Of a stretch of DNA of 64,000 bases, positions 7,216 to 15,510 are shown one piece after another. Made by a program: the position numbers and the translations under genes. Origin of the DNA: Polaromonas glacialis (lineage in GTDB: Bacteria > Pseudomonadota > Gammaproteobacteria > Burkholderiales > Burkholderiaceae_C). The notes beneath the pieces were generated by a model. It saw only the letters and a program-made list of their open reading frames with translations. It had not been told where the DNA came from and searched no databases. The stretch's first letter is position 1, and every line of letters begins with the position of its first letter. The stretch covers positions 1,272,912-1,336,911 of the forward strand of contig NZ_KL448323.1 of assembly GCF_000709345.1 (NCBI RefSeq), given 5' to 3'.

Positions 7216-8028
7216 TCACAAAATCTTGTTGAAATCGATAACATAACCTGCACCCCGCATCTCTTTGGCAATCTCCATTTGCCAATTCGTGTCATCGACG
7301 TACACCACTCCGCTAACATCGCCCGGGAGTTCAACCTTTCCACTTACAAGTGGAACAACGTGTCCACGCGTGAGCTTCGCGATCAAAAAGCCGTGTTCGA
7401 ATACAACATTTTGTCTAGCCCGAACATTAAGCTCACCTTTTTCTGCAGCTAACTTCGTATTGCCGGCATCATCACCAGTGTAAAGAACGATAGCAAAACC
7501 AACGTCAGAATTCGCTTCAATCTTCTCAATGATTGTCATACCTTTGCTGGCCTGCTCATGCAAGATAACGGCTTCAAACCCTAACTTCTCTATGAACCTT
7601 GCTGTCTTCGACTTTAGTAAATCGTCGTGACCGTGCACTATGAAAACGCGTTTATTAGATAGCGAGGGTTTTTTTGGTTTTTGATCTTGAATAACCTCTC
7701 GTGGTTCTGAAAAACTGTACTCATCATTTGTAACGTCTATTTTTAATGAATCAATGAAAGCTAAACATGGCTCACCATCTTCCCGCATAAACGTATCTTC
7801 ATCAGACTCATTACTAGCCACGAAAAATGCAAATTTATGCAGCTTTTCATCTAGTCTTTTTGAAGCTCCAGGAAGGCTTTCATCTAAAAATTTTCCGAAT
7901 TGATTTCTCCATGCCGCCATACGTTCTCGCCCGAAAGAGGACCCACGCCTTGAGTACGCGCTCAAAACATCGCTTAGCAGTCGATCACGAAACAGTTCCA
8001 GTTTAGTGAGTACGTTGTCTTTATTCAT
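7216..8028 (-). CDS. TIR-like nucleotide-binding domain protein, probable defence moron
   Basis: A 270-residue protein on the strand opposite the phage operon. Residues about 127-270 match the predicted TIR-like family (Pfam PF10137, related to Cap12 and Pycsar TIR effectors): VFIVHGHDD (128-136), AVILHEQ (153-159), TIIEKIE (165-171, likely with the catalytic Glu), AIVLYTGDD (179-187) and RARQNVVFEHGF (203-214). Residues 1-115 are a helical region I do not recognise, perhaps a sensor. Members of this class deplete NAD+ during phage attack. The DNA is clearly more AT-rich than the flanking phage genes, as expected for a recently acquired moron. No cyclase or second gene accompanies it. Confidence 0.8.
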   Translation of the reverse strand: MNKDNVLTKLELFRDRLLSDVLSAYSRRGSSFGRERMAAWRNQFGKFLDESLPGASKRLDEKLHKFAFFVASNESDEDTFMREDGEPCLAFIDSLKIDVTNDEYSFSEPREVIQDQKPKKPSLSNKRVFIVHGHDDLLKSKTARFIEKLGFEAVILHEQASKGMTIIEKIEANSDVGFAIVLYTGDDAGNTKLAAEKGELNVRARQNVVFEHGFLIAKLTRGHVVPLVSGKVELPGDVSGVVYVDDTNWQMEIAKEMRGAGYVIDFNKIL

Positions 8029-8166
8029 TCTGAATTTTCTTTAAATATCTAACAATAAAAATACCTTGCCCCAAGAGCGTGGACATTGAAATTCTATAAA
8101 TCCTAGAAATGTGAACATCGCAAAGGTTAGAGAATTTACCGGTCATCTTAAAGGTAGCTTCAAATA

Positions 8167-8193
8167 GTCCGGTTTCTCCCCTAAAAACCGGAC
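8167..8193 (+). promoter_or_regulatory. Hairpin upstream of the protease-capsid gene (copy 2)
   Basis: GTCCGGTTT (8167-8175) pairs perfectly with AAACCGGAC (8185-8193) around CTCCCCTAA. It is nearly the same as the hairpin at 5229-5255, with the shared loop core TCCCCTA. It lies 61 bases before the capsid gene start, on the phage side of the TIR gene insertion. Confidence 0.6.
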
Positions 8194-8254
8194 GCACTTT
8201 CTTACACACTGACAAGCATCTGTCCCGATGCAACTCTTTTAGAGGTCATGTGAA

Positions 8255-10276
8255 ATGAGCAAGAAAGCAACTCCCTGGTACGCCATCCGCCGCCGCACCG
8301 CCATGGCCGCTGCCGTGCTGGGCGTGGTGGCAGCAGCCGAAATCTACATCTACGGCGACATTGGCGAGAGCTGGTACGAGGAAACCGTATCGGCCGCCAC
8401 GTTCGTCAAGGAACTCAACGAGATCGATGCCACGGCCATCACTGTGCGCATCAACAGCATTGGCGGTTCGGTGCCGGACGGCCTGGCGATCTACAACGCA
8501 TTGCGCCGGCACAAAGCCGAGGTCACCATCGAGATCGATGGCATGGCGTTCTCCATCGCCAGCCTGATCGCTATGGCCGGCGACAAGGTCAACATGGCCA
8601 ACAACGCCATGCTCATGATTCACGGCCCCTGGACGTATGCAGCCGGCAACAGCGTCGAGCTGCGCGAGTTGGCCGACCAGCTCGATGTCTGGGCCGCTGC
8701 CATGTCTACCAGTTACGCCGCACGCACGGGCGACCAGCCGGCCATGCTGGCGCTGCTCACCGATGGCAAGGACCACTACTACACGGCCGAGCAGGCGCTC
8801 GCCGAGAAGTTTGTCGATGCCATCACCGACCCGATGCCCGTGGCCGCGTCTGCCAGCCGGGATCTGCCACTTAACCGTTACCGCTCACTGCCTGCAGCTT
8901 TGCAGACCGTGGGCATTCTCGCGGCTGCCGCCGCACCATCTCAGGAGCTTTCCATGTCAACCCCAACCTCGGCGGCCAACCAAACCCCCGCCGCCACCCC
9001 TAAAGATCCCGCTGCGGTCCTGGCCGAAGACAAAGCGCGTCGCGGCCAGATCCGCGCCAGCTTTCAAGGCTTCGCCAGCCGTGAGGGCGTGTCCGCGCTG
9101 CAGCTCGAATGTGAGGACGACCATGCCTGCTCGCCCGAAGCTGCCGGCCTGAAGCTGCTGGCCGTCCTGGGCAAAGACGCCTCCAGCGTCAATGGCAAGA
9201 ACATCGTCACGCTGGAAGATGAAACCGACAAGGCGCGCAAGGGCACGACGCAGGCGCTGCTGGCCCGCGCTGGCGTGGTCAAGGCCGAAGGCGCCAACCC
9301 CTTTCGCGGCTTCACGCTGACCGAACTGGCCCGCGCCAGCTTGACACGGGCCGGTTACCGCTCTGAAGGCCAGGACAAAAAGACTTTCATCGGTGCGGCC
9401 TTCACGCACGGCTCCAGCGACTTCGGCAGCATCCTGGCCAATGTGGCTGAAAAGGCCATGCTCAAGGGCTATGCGGAAGCGGCCGAAACCTTCCAGCTCT
9501 GGACCCGTGCCGGCGAGCTGCCCGACTTCAAGCCCGGCAAGCGCGTGGATCTCAATGCGTTTCCGAGTTTGCGCGAAGTCGCGGCCGGTGCTGAGTACAA
9601 ATACGCTTCCATTGGCGACCGTGGTGAGACCGTGCTGCTGGCCACTTACGGCGAGCTGTTCTCGATCAACCGCCAGGCCATCATCAACGACGACCTGGGC
9701 GCCTTCACCCGCATCCCGCAATTGATGGGCCGCGCTGCGATTCGCACCATCGGTGACCTGGTTTATGCGGTGCTGACCAGCAATCAACCCATGAGCGATG
9801 GAATTGCCCTTTTCCATGCCGATCACGGAAATCTGCTAACCGCTGGCGCCATTTCCACGGCGGCTGTCGATGCGATGGGCGCAGCCATGGCCAAGCAAAA
9901 GCAGGGCGCTGCCACCTTGAACATTGCCATGCAGTACCTGATCGTGCCGCGTGCCCTGAAGGGCTTGGCCAATGTGGTGCGCAGCAGCGAATTCGATGTG
10001 GGCGCCGACAAGAAAAGCTCCATCCCCAACAGCGTGCGCGATTCGTTCGAGGTGATTGCCGACGCCCGGCTCGATGCCACGTCGGCCACGGCCTGGTATG
10101 GCGCGGCCAGCTCGGCCAGCAACGACACCATCGAGGTCAGCTACCTGGACGGCAACCAGGCCCCCGTGCTGGAGCAAAAGGACGGCTGGGGTGTGGACGG
10201 CACCGAGTTCAAGGTGCGCATCGATGCCGGCGTGGCGCCGCTGGACTTCCGCACCCTGGCGAAAAACGCGGGCTAA
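8255..10276 (+). CDS. Prohead protease / major capsid protein fusion
   Basis: A 673-residue fusion. Residues 25-195 form a ClpP/S49-like serine protease: INSIGGSVPDGLAIYN (67-81), the nucleophile Ser100 in GMAFSIAS, and His123 in MIHGPW. Residues 230-330 look like a scaffold-type region (charged, helical). Residues about 350-673 are the capsid domain (LWTRAGELPDFKPGKR, then GELFSINRQAIINDDLGAF). Prohead protease/capsid fusions of this kind are a known phage type. RBS AGAGG is just upstream. An internal ATG at 8954 with its own RBS may give the 440-residue scaffold-capsid part alone, solving the stoichiometry problem. Confidence 0.88.
   Translation: MSKKATPWYAIRRRTAMAAAVLGVVAAAEIYIYGDIGESWYEETVSAATFVKELNEIDATAITVRINSIGGSVPDGLAIYNALRRHKAEVTIEIDGMAFSIASLIAMAGDKVNMANNAMLMIHGPWTYAAGNSVELRELADQLDVWAAAMSTSYAARTGDQPAMLALLTDGKDHYYTAEQALAEKFVDAITDPMPVAASASRDLPLNRYRSLPAALQTVGILAAAAAPSQELSMSTPTSAANQTPAATPKDPAAVLAEDKARRGQIRASFQGFASREGVSALQLECEDDHACSPEAAGLKLLAVLGKDASSVNGKNIVTLEDETDKARKGTTQALLARAGVVKAEGANPFRGFTLTELARASLTRAGYRSEGQDKKTFIGAAFTHGSSDFGSILANVAEKAMLKGYAEAAETFQLWTRAGELPDFKPGKRVDLNAFPSLREVAAGAEYKYASIGDRGETVLLATYGELFSINRQAIINDDLGAFTRIPQLMGRAAIRTIGDLVYAVLTSNQPMSDGIALFHADHGNLLTAGAISTAAVDAMGAAMAKQKQGAATLNIAMQYLIVPRALKGLANVVRSSEFDVGADKKSSIPNSVRDSFEVIADARLDATSATAWYGAASSASNDTIEVSYLDGNQAPVLEQKDGWGVDGTEFKVRIDAGVAPLDFRTLAKNAG
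8943..8956 (+). promoter_or_regulatory. Internal ribosome binding site and start in the protease-capsid gene
   Basis: AGGAG at 8943-8947 stands six bases before an in-frame ATG (8954-8956), at residue 234 where the protease ends and the scaffold-like part begins. Lambda C/Nu3 uses the same device. The product would be 440 residues. Confidence 0.6.
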
Positions 10277-10346
10277 ACGCCGCCGCTGCACTGCCATGCA
10301 TCGCGCCTGGCAGTGCCACCAACCCCATATTTTTTAGAGAACCATC

Positions 10347-10709
10347 ATGAAAACTTTCATTCAGCCCGGCAAGGTTATCGATTTTGTTGCGGCAGCTGCC
10401 GTTGTCTCCGGCCAGGTCGTGCGCATTGGCCAGATCCTGGGTGTGTCGGCTTCCGATGTGGCCATTGGTGACACCGGCCAAGCGCACATCGAGGGCGTGT
10501 TTTTGGTGCCAAAGATCCCCACTGCAGTGATTGCCCGGGGCGAGTCGCTGACCTGGGATGCCTCAGCTGGCGCGTTTGACGATGCCACTACGGCGACAGC
10601 TGTTGGCGATGTGCAGGGCGCGCCCGCTGTTGCCTTCGAGCCTGCCGGCAATGGCGTGGCAACCATCGCGGTGCGTTTTACCGGCGTGCCCGGCATCGTC
10701 GCGGCTTAA
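10347..10709 (+). CDS. Capsid decoration protein, DUF2190 type
   Basis: A 120-residue beta-rich, Ala/Val/Gly-rich protein. The pattern FIQPGKVIDFVAAAAVVSGQVVRIG followed by AIGDTGQAHIEGVF and ARGESLTWD is typical of DUF2190 capsid-cement proteins, which occupy the place of lambda gpD after the capsid genes. It would stabilise the expanded head. The start follows a 70-base gap after the capsid gene, with AGAGA upstream of the ATG. Confidence 0.8.
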   Translation: MKTFIQPGKVIDFVAAAAVVSGQVVRIGQILGVSASDVAIGDTGQAHIEGVFLVPKIPTAVIARGESLTWDASAGAFDDATTATAVGDVQGAPAVAFEPAGNGVATIAVRFTGVPGIVAA

Positions 10710-10711
10710 CC

Positions 10712-10727
10712 GTACAGACGTCTGCAC
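10712..10727. repeat. Near-palindrome GTACAGACGTCTGCAC
   Basis: It lies in the 24-base gap between the decoration gene and the FII-like gene and differs by one base from the perfect palindrome at 27469-27484. Confidence 0.5.
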
Positions 10728-10733
10728 AGCATC

Positions 10734-11042
10734 ATGACGCTTGCCCCTTTCGCCTCACTGCAAGCACGCGCTAACCGCGCCGTGCTGTCGCGCCTGGCCA
10801 ATGCCACGGCAACCTACCTGGGCGGCCAGCCGTTCGGGGTGCTTTTCGAGCGCACCCCCGCCGAGCCGTTTGGCGAAGTGGTCGAGGCGTCTGCGCGCAC
10901 CTGCTCGCTGGACGGCGCGATGGCGCCGGGCATTGCGCAGGGCAGCCTGCTCATGATCGATGGCGCAGCTTACCGCGTGAGCGGCAGCGCTGAGCCCGAT
11001 GAAACCGGCTGGCTGCAGCTGCAAGTGTTCCCGGTGGTTTGA
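10734..11042 (+). CDS. Head-tail joining protein, gpFII-like
   Basis: A 102-residue protein in the lambda FII position (after the head genes, before U and V). It has a helical N terminus (FASLQARANRAVLSRLANATATYLGG) followed by beta strands (FGVLFERTP, GSLLMIDGAAYRVSG, TGWLQLQVFPV), as in FII, which binds the head connector and creates the tail docking site. Only one base separates it from the next gene. Confidence 0.7.
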   Translation: MTLAPFASLQARANRAVLSRLANATATYLGGQPFGVLFERTPAEPFGEVVEASARTCSLDGAMAPGIAQGSLLMIDGAAYRVSGSAEPDETGWLQLQVFPVV

Positions 11043-11043
11043 C

Positions 11044-11463
11044 ATGCTCGCCCTCGAATCCCATCTCAAGGCCCGCCTGGCGGCCCTGTCCGCCCTGACG
11101 GGCTGGGCCGTGCGCACCGGCACCGAAGCAAGCGAGCGGCGCGCAGTGCCCGCTGCCGATGTGCGCTGCACCGGGGCGCGAACGACCGACAGCGAGACGA
11201 CAGCCGTCACGCTTGACCCGGCCTGGACCGTCACCCTGGTCGTGCCGCGCAGCGACCAGGCAGCCGGACAGCTGGACGCGGCGCTCAATGCCGTGATCGG
11301 CAGTCTGCACAACTGGCATCCCGGCCAGCTGTCGGGCCGGGTGTGGCGGCGCCTGGCGCTGCAGACCGTGCGCGAGCCCGAGTTTACCGCCGAAGGCCAG
11401 GCTGGCCTGGAGCTGGTGTTTGCCACCAGCACCGTGTACCACGGCCAGGTGCTGACGCGCTGA
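11044..11463 (+). CDS. Tail terminator, gpU-like
   Basis: A 139-residue protein. ATG 11044, one base after the FII-like stop, is preferred over an upstream in-frame ATG that overlaps the previous gene. The fold pattern (N-terminal helix LESHLKARLAALSAL, central strands AWTVTLVVPR, helix AAGQLDAALNAVIGSLHNW, C-terminal LELVFATSTVYHG) fits the gpU / Gp37-like tail terminator class, which stops tail tube growth at the right length. The assignment leans on position between FII- and V-like genes. Confidence 0.6.
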   Translation: MLALESHLKARLAALSALTGWAVRTGTEASERRAVPAADVRCTGARTTDSETTAVTLDPAWTVTLVVPRSDQAAGQLDAALNAVIGSLHNWHPGQLSGRVWRRLALQTVREPEFTAEGQAGLELVFATSTVYHGQVLTR

Positions 11464-11505
11464 GCCTTCTTTTTTTCCAAACCTCTTACCGAAAGCATCC
11501 CCGCC

Positions 11506-12264
11506 ATGTCCATCATCAAACAGATCTACAAGCCGTCCATGACCGTCGGCCAGGTGTACGCCAAGGTCTACGGCAGCCCTGGCCTGCCGCTGCCCATCGG
11601 CAACGTGCTCGAACTCGGCCTGGAGCACGACGAGGACGTCAAGAAGCAAGACGACATGACCGCCCTGGGCGGCGGCACTCATGCCGAGGTGCGCCGCATC
11701 AAGGATGCCAAGCTCACCATGAAGCTGGCCGACCTGAACGTGGTCAACATGTCCCGCGCCATTTTTGGCGAAGCATCGGAAAAGGCCGCAGGCGAGGTCG
11801 AGGACGAGGCGCATGCCGCCACGCTGGGCGGCTTGGTGCGCCTGGCGCACATCCAGCCCACGGCCGTGACGGTCAAGAAAGGCGCCAGCGCTGGCGCTGC
11901 CACGGTGGTGACAGCGCCGGGCAATTACGAAGTGCGCCCCGAAGGCATCTTCATCAATGCCGATGCTGCGGGGGTGACAGAAGCCGACAAGCTCTGGATC
12001 AGCTACACCTACGGCGCTTATGCCGTCATCGAGGCCATGACCACCAAGTCGGTCGAGCTGCAGCTGACCTTTGGCGGTCTGAACGAGGCGGACGGCGGCA
12101 AGCCGGTGGTCGTGGACATCTACCGCGCCAGCCAGGGCATCACCAAAAAGCTCGCGCTAATCAACAAGGACTTTGGCGCCCTGGACGTCGAAGGCTCGGT
12201 GCTGCTCGATCCGACCAAGACCGGCACCGGCATCAGCCGCTACTACAGGGTCTCGATGGCCTGA
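11506..12264 (+). CDS. Major tail (tube) protein, gpV-like
   Basis: A 252-residue protein upstream of the tape measure gene, where the tail tube gene belongs. It has a beta-rich domain (VLELGLEHDEDVKKQDDMTALGGG, then AKLTMKLADLNVVNMSRAIFG) and a C-terminal part (LQLTFGGLNEADGGKPVVVDIYRAS) like those of siphovirus tube proteins. It would polymerise as hexamers around the tape measure. Strong hairpins follow the gene at 12272-12324. Confidence 0.78.
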   Translation: MSIIKQIYKPSMTVGQVYAKVYGSPGLPLPIGNVLELGLEHDEDVKKQDDMTALGGGTHAEVRRIKDAKLTMKLADLNVVNMSRAIFGEASEKAAGEVEDEAHAATLGGLVRLAHIQPTAVTVKKGASAGAATVVTAPGNYEVRPEGIFINADAAGVTEADKLWISYTYGAYAVIEAMTTKSVELQLTFGGLNEADGGKPVVVDIYRASQGITKKLALINKDFGALDVEGSVLLDPTKTGTGISRYYRVSMA

Positions 12265-12271
12265 CCCACCC

Positions 12272-12324
12272 GGCGCGCAGCCTGCGCGCCACCCCCGCCA
12301 CGGCGCCGCACAGCGCCGTGCGGC
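12272..12324 (+). promoter_or_regulatory. Two GC-rich hairpins between tail tube and tape measure genes
   Basis: GGCGCGCAG/CTGCGCGCC (12272-12290) and GCCGCAC/GTGCGGC (12305-12324) are perfect stems in the 138-base gap. There is no T run. They may protect or attenuate the message after the highly expressed tube gene. The gap is too short for the usual pair of frameshifted tail assembly chaperones. Confidence 0.45.
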
Positions 12325-12402
12325 TTCAAGTGCTGCTGCCAAAACGGCATCAGTTGAAGCCGCTGCATTGCCCGTTGACCCTATTTACTGAGCACCCCGC
12401 CC

Positions 12403-15105
12403 ATGGCCATGAAGCCCATCGAGATCCTGATCAACGCCAAGGACAACGCGTCTGCGGTGTTCGACAGCCTGAAAGCCCGGGTCATGGCCGTGGGCGTGGC
12501 CATCTTGGGCTACTTTGGTGTCCAGGCCTTCGCCGGCGCGGTCAAGGGCGCGGCCGACTTCGAGCAGGCCATGAGCCGCGTGCAAGCCGCCACCGGGGCG
12601 AGCGCGGCCGAAATGGCGCAGCTGCGCAAGGCGTCGGAAGACGCGGGCGCCAATACCAAATTCACCAGCACCGAGGCCGCGGGCGCGCTGGAGAACCTGG
12701 CCAAGGCGGGCTTGACGGCCAAGGACGCCATTGCCGCGCTGCCGGCCGTTCTCAACCTGGCGCAGGCCGGCGACATCGAGTTGGGCACCGCCAGCGAATT
12801 CCTCACCAAGGCCGTCATGGGCATGGGCCTGGCCTTCACGGACGCCGGCCGCGTGGCCGATGTGCTGGCGCTGGGCGCGAACGCCACCAACACCAGCGTG
12901 ACCGGCCTGGCGCAGGCGCTGAGCTATGCCGCGCCGGTCGCGCAAAGCCTGGGCATGTCGCTCGAAAGCACGGTCGCCATCATCGGCAAGTTCGCTGATG
13001 CGGGCATCGATGCCAGCCGGGCGGGCACGGCCCTCAACAGCATCATGAGCCAGTTCGGTGACCCGGCGAGCAAGTTTCGCCAGGAACTTAGCGCGGCCGG
13101 CATCACCACCAGCAACTTCGAGACCGCGCTGCACCAGCTGGCCAAGGCCGGCCCGACTGGGGCCAAGGCCATCAATGCGGTCGGGCAGGAAGCCGGCCCG
13201 GCGCTGCGCGCCCTACTCAACCAGGGCATGGGCGCGCTGGACGAGCTGACCGCCAAGCTCAAGAATGCCGAGGGCAGCGCTGCCGCCACCGCCAAGGTCA
13301 TGCAGGACAACCTGAACGGCTCGCTCAGCGGCCTGTCCAGCGCTTGGGACACGCTCAAGAACGCGCTGGCCACGCCCGTGCTGCCGGTGCTCAAGGATGG
13401 GGTTGACCAGCTGGCTGGCGCCTTCAAGTCGGCCGTGTCGGACGGCACCATTGCTCGCTTCGGCGAAGCCATTGCCGCGTCCTTTCAGGCGGGCATCAAG
13501 TGGGTGCGCGAATTTGCCGCGCAGATCGATTTCAAGCAGCTCACGGCCGACCTGCGCGCCTTTGCCGACCGTACCGGCGAAGCATTCATCCGGATCGGTG
13601 AGTACGCCACCACGGCGGGCAACAGTGTCCAGCTCGCCTATGGTGTGATGTCGGCTGGCACCAATGCCGTGCTGGGCAGCATCTATGCGCTGGGAAGCGG
13701 CTTTGCCACGGTGGCCAGCGGCATTCAGTCGGGCCTGGCAGCGCTCTACGAGGCGTCGAGCAAGGCCACCTTTGGCGCGCTGTCGCAGCAGTACAAGGCG
13801 ATTGCAGCCGAGATCCGGCAATTGTCTGACGCCACGGCTGCGGCTGCACAGGCGCTGAGCGACAAATCCCGCGACGCGTTCCTGAGCGTGGCCGATGGTG
13901 CCCAGCTGGCCCGCGACGGCTTTACCGGGCTGGCCGGAGCCATGACGGGCGCCAAGCCAGCTGCCGACGCATCTGCCAAAGCGATTGACGATGTCGGCGC
14001 CAAGCTGGAAGCGACCCGCCAAAAAAGCCACGATGCCCAAAAGGCTACCGATGACAAACGCATTGCCGATGTTGCCGCCACAGTCGCCGTGCGCCAGCTC
14101 AAGGACGAATATGCCGCGCTGGTCGCCAGCGGAAACTTGCAAGCCGCCGCTGAAAAGATCAAGGACATCAACAAGGCCCTGCAGGCAACGCCTGCCGCCG
14201 CGAAAGACTCGGTCAAGGCGGCGCAGGACGCGGCCAAGCTCACGGCAGAAGCTTTCGAGGCGCTGGGCATTTCCAGCCAGGCCAGCTTGAAGCTGGTGGC
14301 CAGCTCGGCAAAGGTGTACTACGACCGCATCAAGGCCGATGGCACCTCGACCGCCGCCGACCTGTCCAACGCCTTCACGGCTTATGCCGAAAAAGCCATT
14401 GCCGCCAACAACGGCGTGGCCACGGAAACGATCAAGAGCCAGGCGGCCATGCGCGGCCTGGAGATCCAGACTGACAGCGCCGGCAAGTCCGTCGTCAAGG
14501 CCATGGGCGAAGGCCAGGCCGCAGCGGCCAAGCTGGGTGACCAGGTCAAGCTGACCGCCGAGCAGGTGAGGGCGCTTGAAGACGCGCAGGACCGCCTGGC
14601 GATGAAATACAAGCTCAGCAGCGATTACACCGAGCGCCAGATCTCGCTGATCGAAAAAGAAAACGCCCTGGTAGAGCGGCGCAACGCCCTGGAGCGCGAG
14701 CGCCTGAACATCGACAAGGAAGGCTACAGCCTGAACACGGCCGGCCAGCGGGTCAATGTCGCCGTGGAAAGCCAGGCCAGCATTTACCAGCGCGCCAAGG
14801 ACTCCGGCCTGACCGAGGCGCAGGCGCTGGAACTGTCGAAGAAAACCGCGCTTCCCTACAACGGCTCCGGGCTCAAGGTCGCTTCGCCCCTGGACGACGG
14901 CTCGAACTGGAGCACCGACCTGCAAAAGAAGATCGACCAGCTCGTGCTGATCAACGCGGCCGGCTCGACCAGTGGCGCCCAGGCCAAGACCTACCGCGTC
15001 GTTTTGGAGAGCGCCGGCAAGTCCGAAGAGTTCAACCTGACCAGCGACGCGGACGCCCAGCGCCTGATCGCTGCCTTCCAAAACGCACGACTCACGGCCA
15101 GCTAA
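12403..15105 (+). CDS. Tail tape measure protein
   Basis: A 900-residue protein of the phage tail tape measure family. Residues 55-330 hold the conserved N-terminal core (FEQAMSRVQAATGAS, TKFTSTEAAGALENLAKAGL, LKDGVDQLAGAFKSA), with a hydrophobic stretch near residues 28-50 and others around 400-450. Much of the rest is alanine-rich helix and coiled coil. Length sets tail length: at about 1.5 Angstrom per residue, a tail of roughly 130 to 140 nm is implied, which is a family rule and not measured here. Confidence 0.9.
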   Translation: MAMKPIEILINAKDNASAVFDSLKARVMAVGVAILGYFGVQAFAGAVKGAADFEQAMSRVQAATGASAAEMAQLRKASEDAGANTKFTSTEAAGALENLAKAGLTAKDAIAALPAVLNLAQAGDIELGTASEFLTKAVMGMGLAFTDAGRVADVLALGANATNTSVTGLAQALSYAAPVAQSLGMSLESTVAIIGKFADAGIDASRAGTALNSIMSQFGDPASKFRQELSAAGITTSNFETALHQLAKAGPTGAKAINAVGQEAGPALRALLNQGMGALDELTAKLKNAEGSAAATAKVMQDNLNGSLSGLSSAWDTLKNALATPVLPVLKDGVDQLAGAFKSAVSDGTIARFGEAIAASFQAGIKWVREFAAQIDFKQLTADLRAFADRTGEAFIRIGEYATTAGNSVQLAYGVMSAGTNAVLGSIYALGSGFATVASGIQSGLAALYEASSKATFGALSQQYKAIAAEIRQLSDATAAAAQALSDKSRDAFLSVADGAQLARDGFTGLAGAMTGAKPAADASAKAIDDVGAKLEATRQKSHDAQKATDDKRIADVAATVAVRQLKDEYAALVASGNLQAAAEKIKDINKALQATPAAAKDSVKAAQDAAKLTAEAFEALGISSQASLKLVASSAKVYYDRIKADGTSTAADLSNAFTAYAEKAIAANNGVATETIKSQAAMRGLEIQTDSAGKSVVKAMGEGQAAAAKLGDQVKLTAEQVRALEDAQDRLAMKYKLSSDYTERQISLIEKENALVERRNALERERLNIDKEGYSLNTAGQRVNVAVESQASIYQRAKDSGLTEAQALELSKKTALPYNGSGLKVASPLDDGSNWSTDLQKKIDQLVLINAAGSTSGAQAKTYRVVLESAGKSEEFNLTSDADAQRLIAAFQNARLTAS

Positions 15106-15504
15106 ATGACCATCCTCCTCACCTACAACGGCACCACCGCCGCCCTCAGCGACCGCCTGCAATGGCTTGATGAATACGACTGGAGCCCGGTCGAGCAAAG
15201 CACCGAATTCAGCACCACCGGCGCCATGCTGGTCGATGTCGCGCTCAAGCTGGCCGGCCGGCCCATCACGCTCGAAGGCGCTGATACCGCCGCCTGGCTG
15301 ACCCGTGCCGTGTGCGACACGCTGCAGGCCTGGGCCTCGCTGCCGGGCATCACCTTGACGTTGACCGTGCGCGGCGCGCCTCGCGCCGTCATGTTTGACC
15401 AGGCGAAAAAAGGCTTCACCGCCGCGCCCGTGTGGCGCCTGGCCGATGGCGAACACACCGACGAGACGCTGTACCTGCCCACCTTTCGATTCCTGGAGAA
15501 ATAA
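15106..15504 (+). CDS. Prophage tail protein, unknown
   Basis: A 132-residue protein starting directly at the tape measure stop (TAAATG). Features seen: DRLQWLDEYDWSPVEQS near the start, RPITLEG in the middle and a C-terminal FRFLEK. The position after the tape measure is that of lambda M or of a distal tail protein, and the RPITLEG strand is reminiscent of distal tail proteins, but I do not recognise the family with certainty. Confidence 0.6.
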   Translation: MTILLTYNGTTAALSDRLQWLDEYDWSPVEQSTEFSTTGAMLVDVALKLAGRPITLEGADTAAWLTRAVCDTLQAWASLPGITLTLTVRGAPRAVMFDQAKKGFTAAPVWRLADGEHTDETLYLPTFRFLEK

Positions 15505-15510
15505 CCCAAC

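Noticed and set aside
8021-8233. A 70-codon minus-strand frame upstream of the TIR gene
   Set aside because: It runs through the duplicated hairpin, overlaps the TIR gene start, has no RBS and shows no domain.
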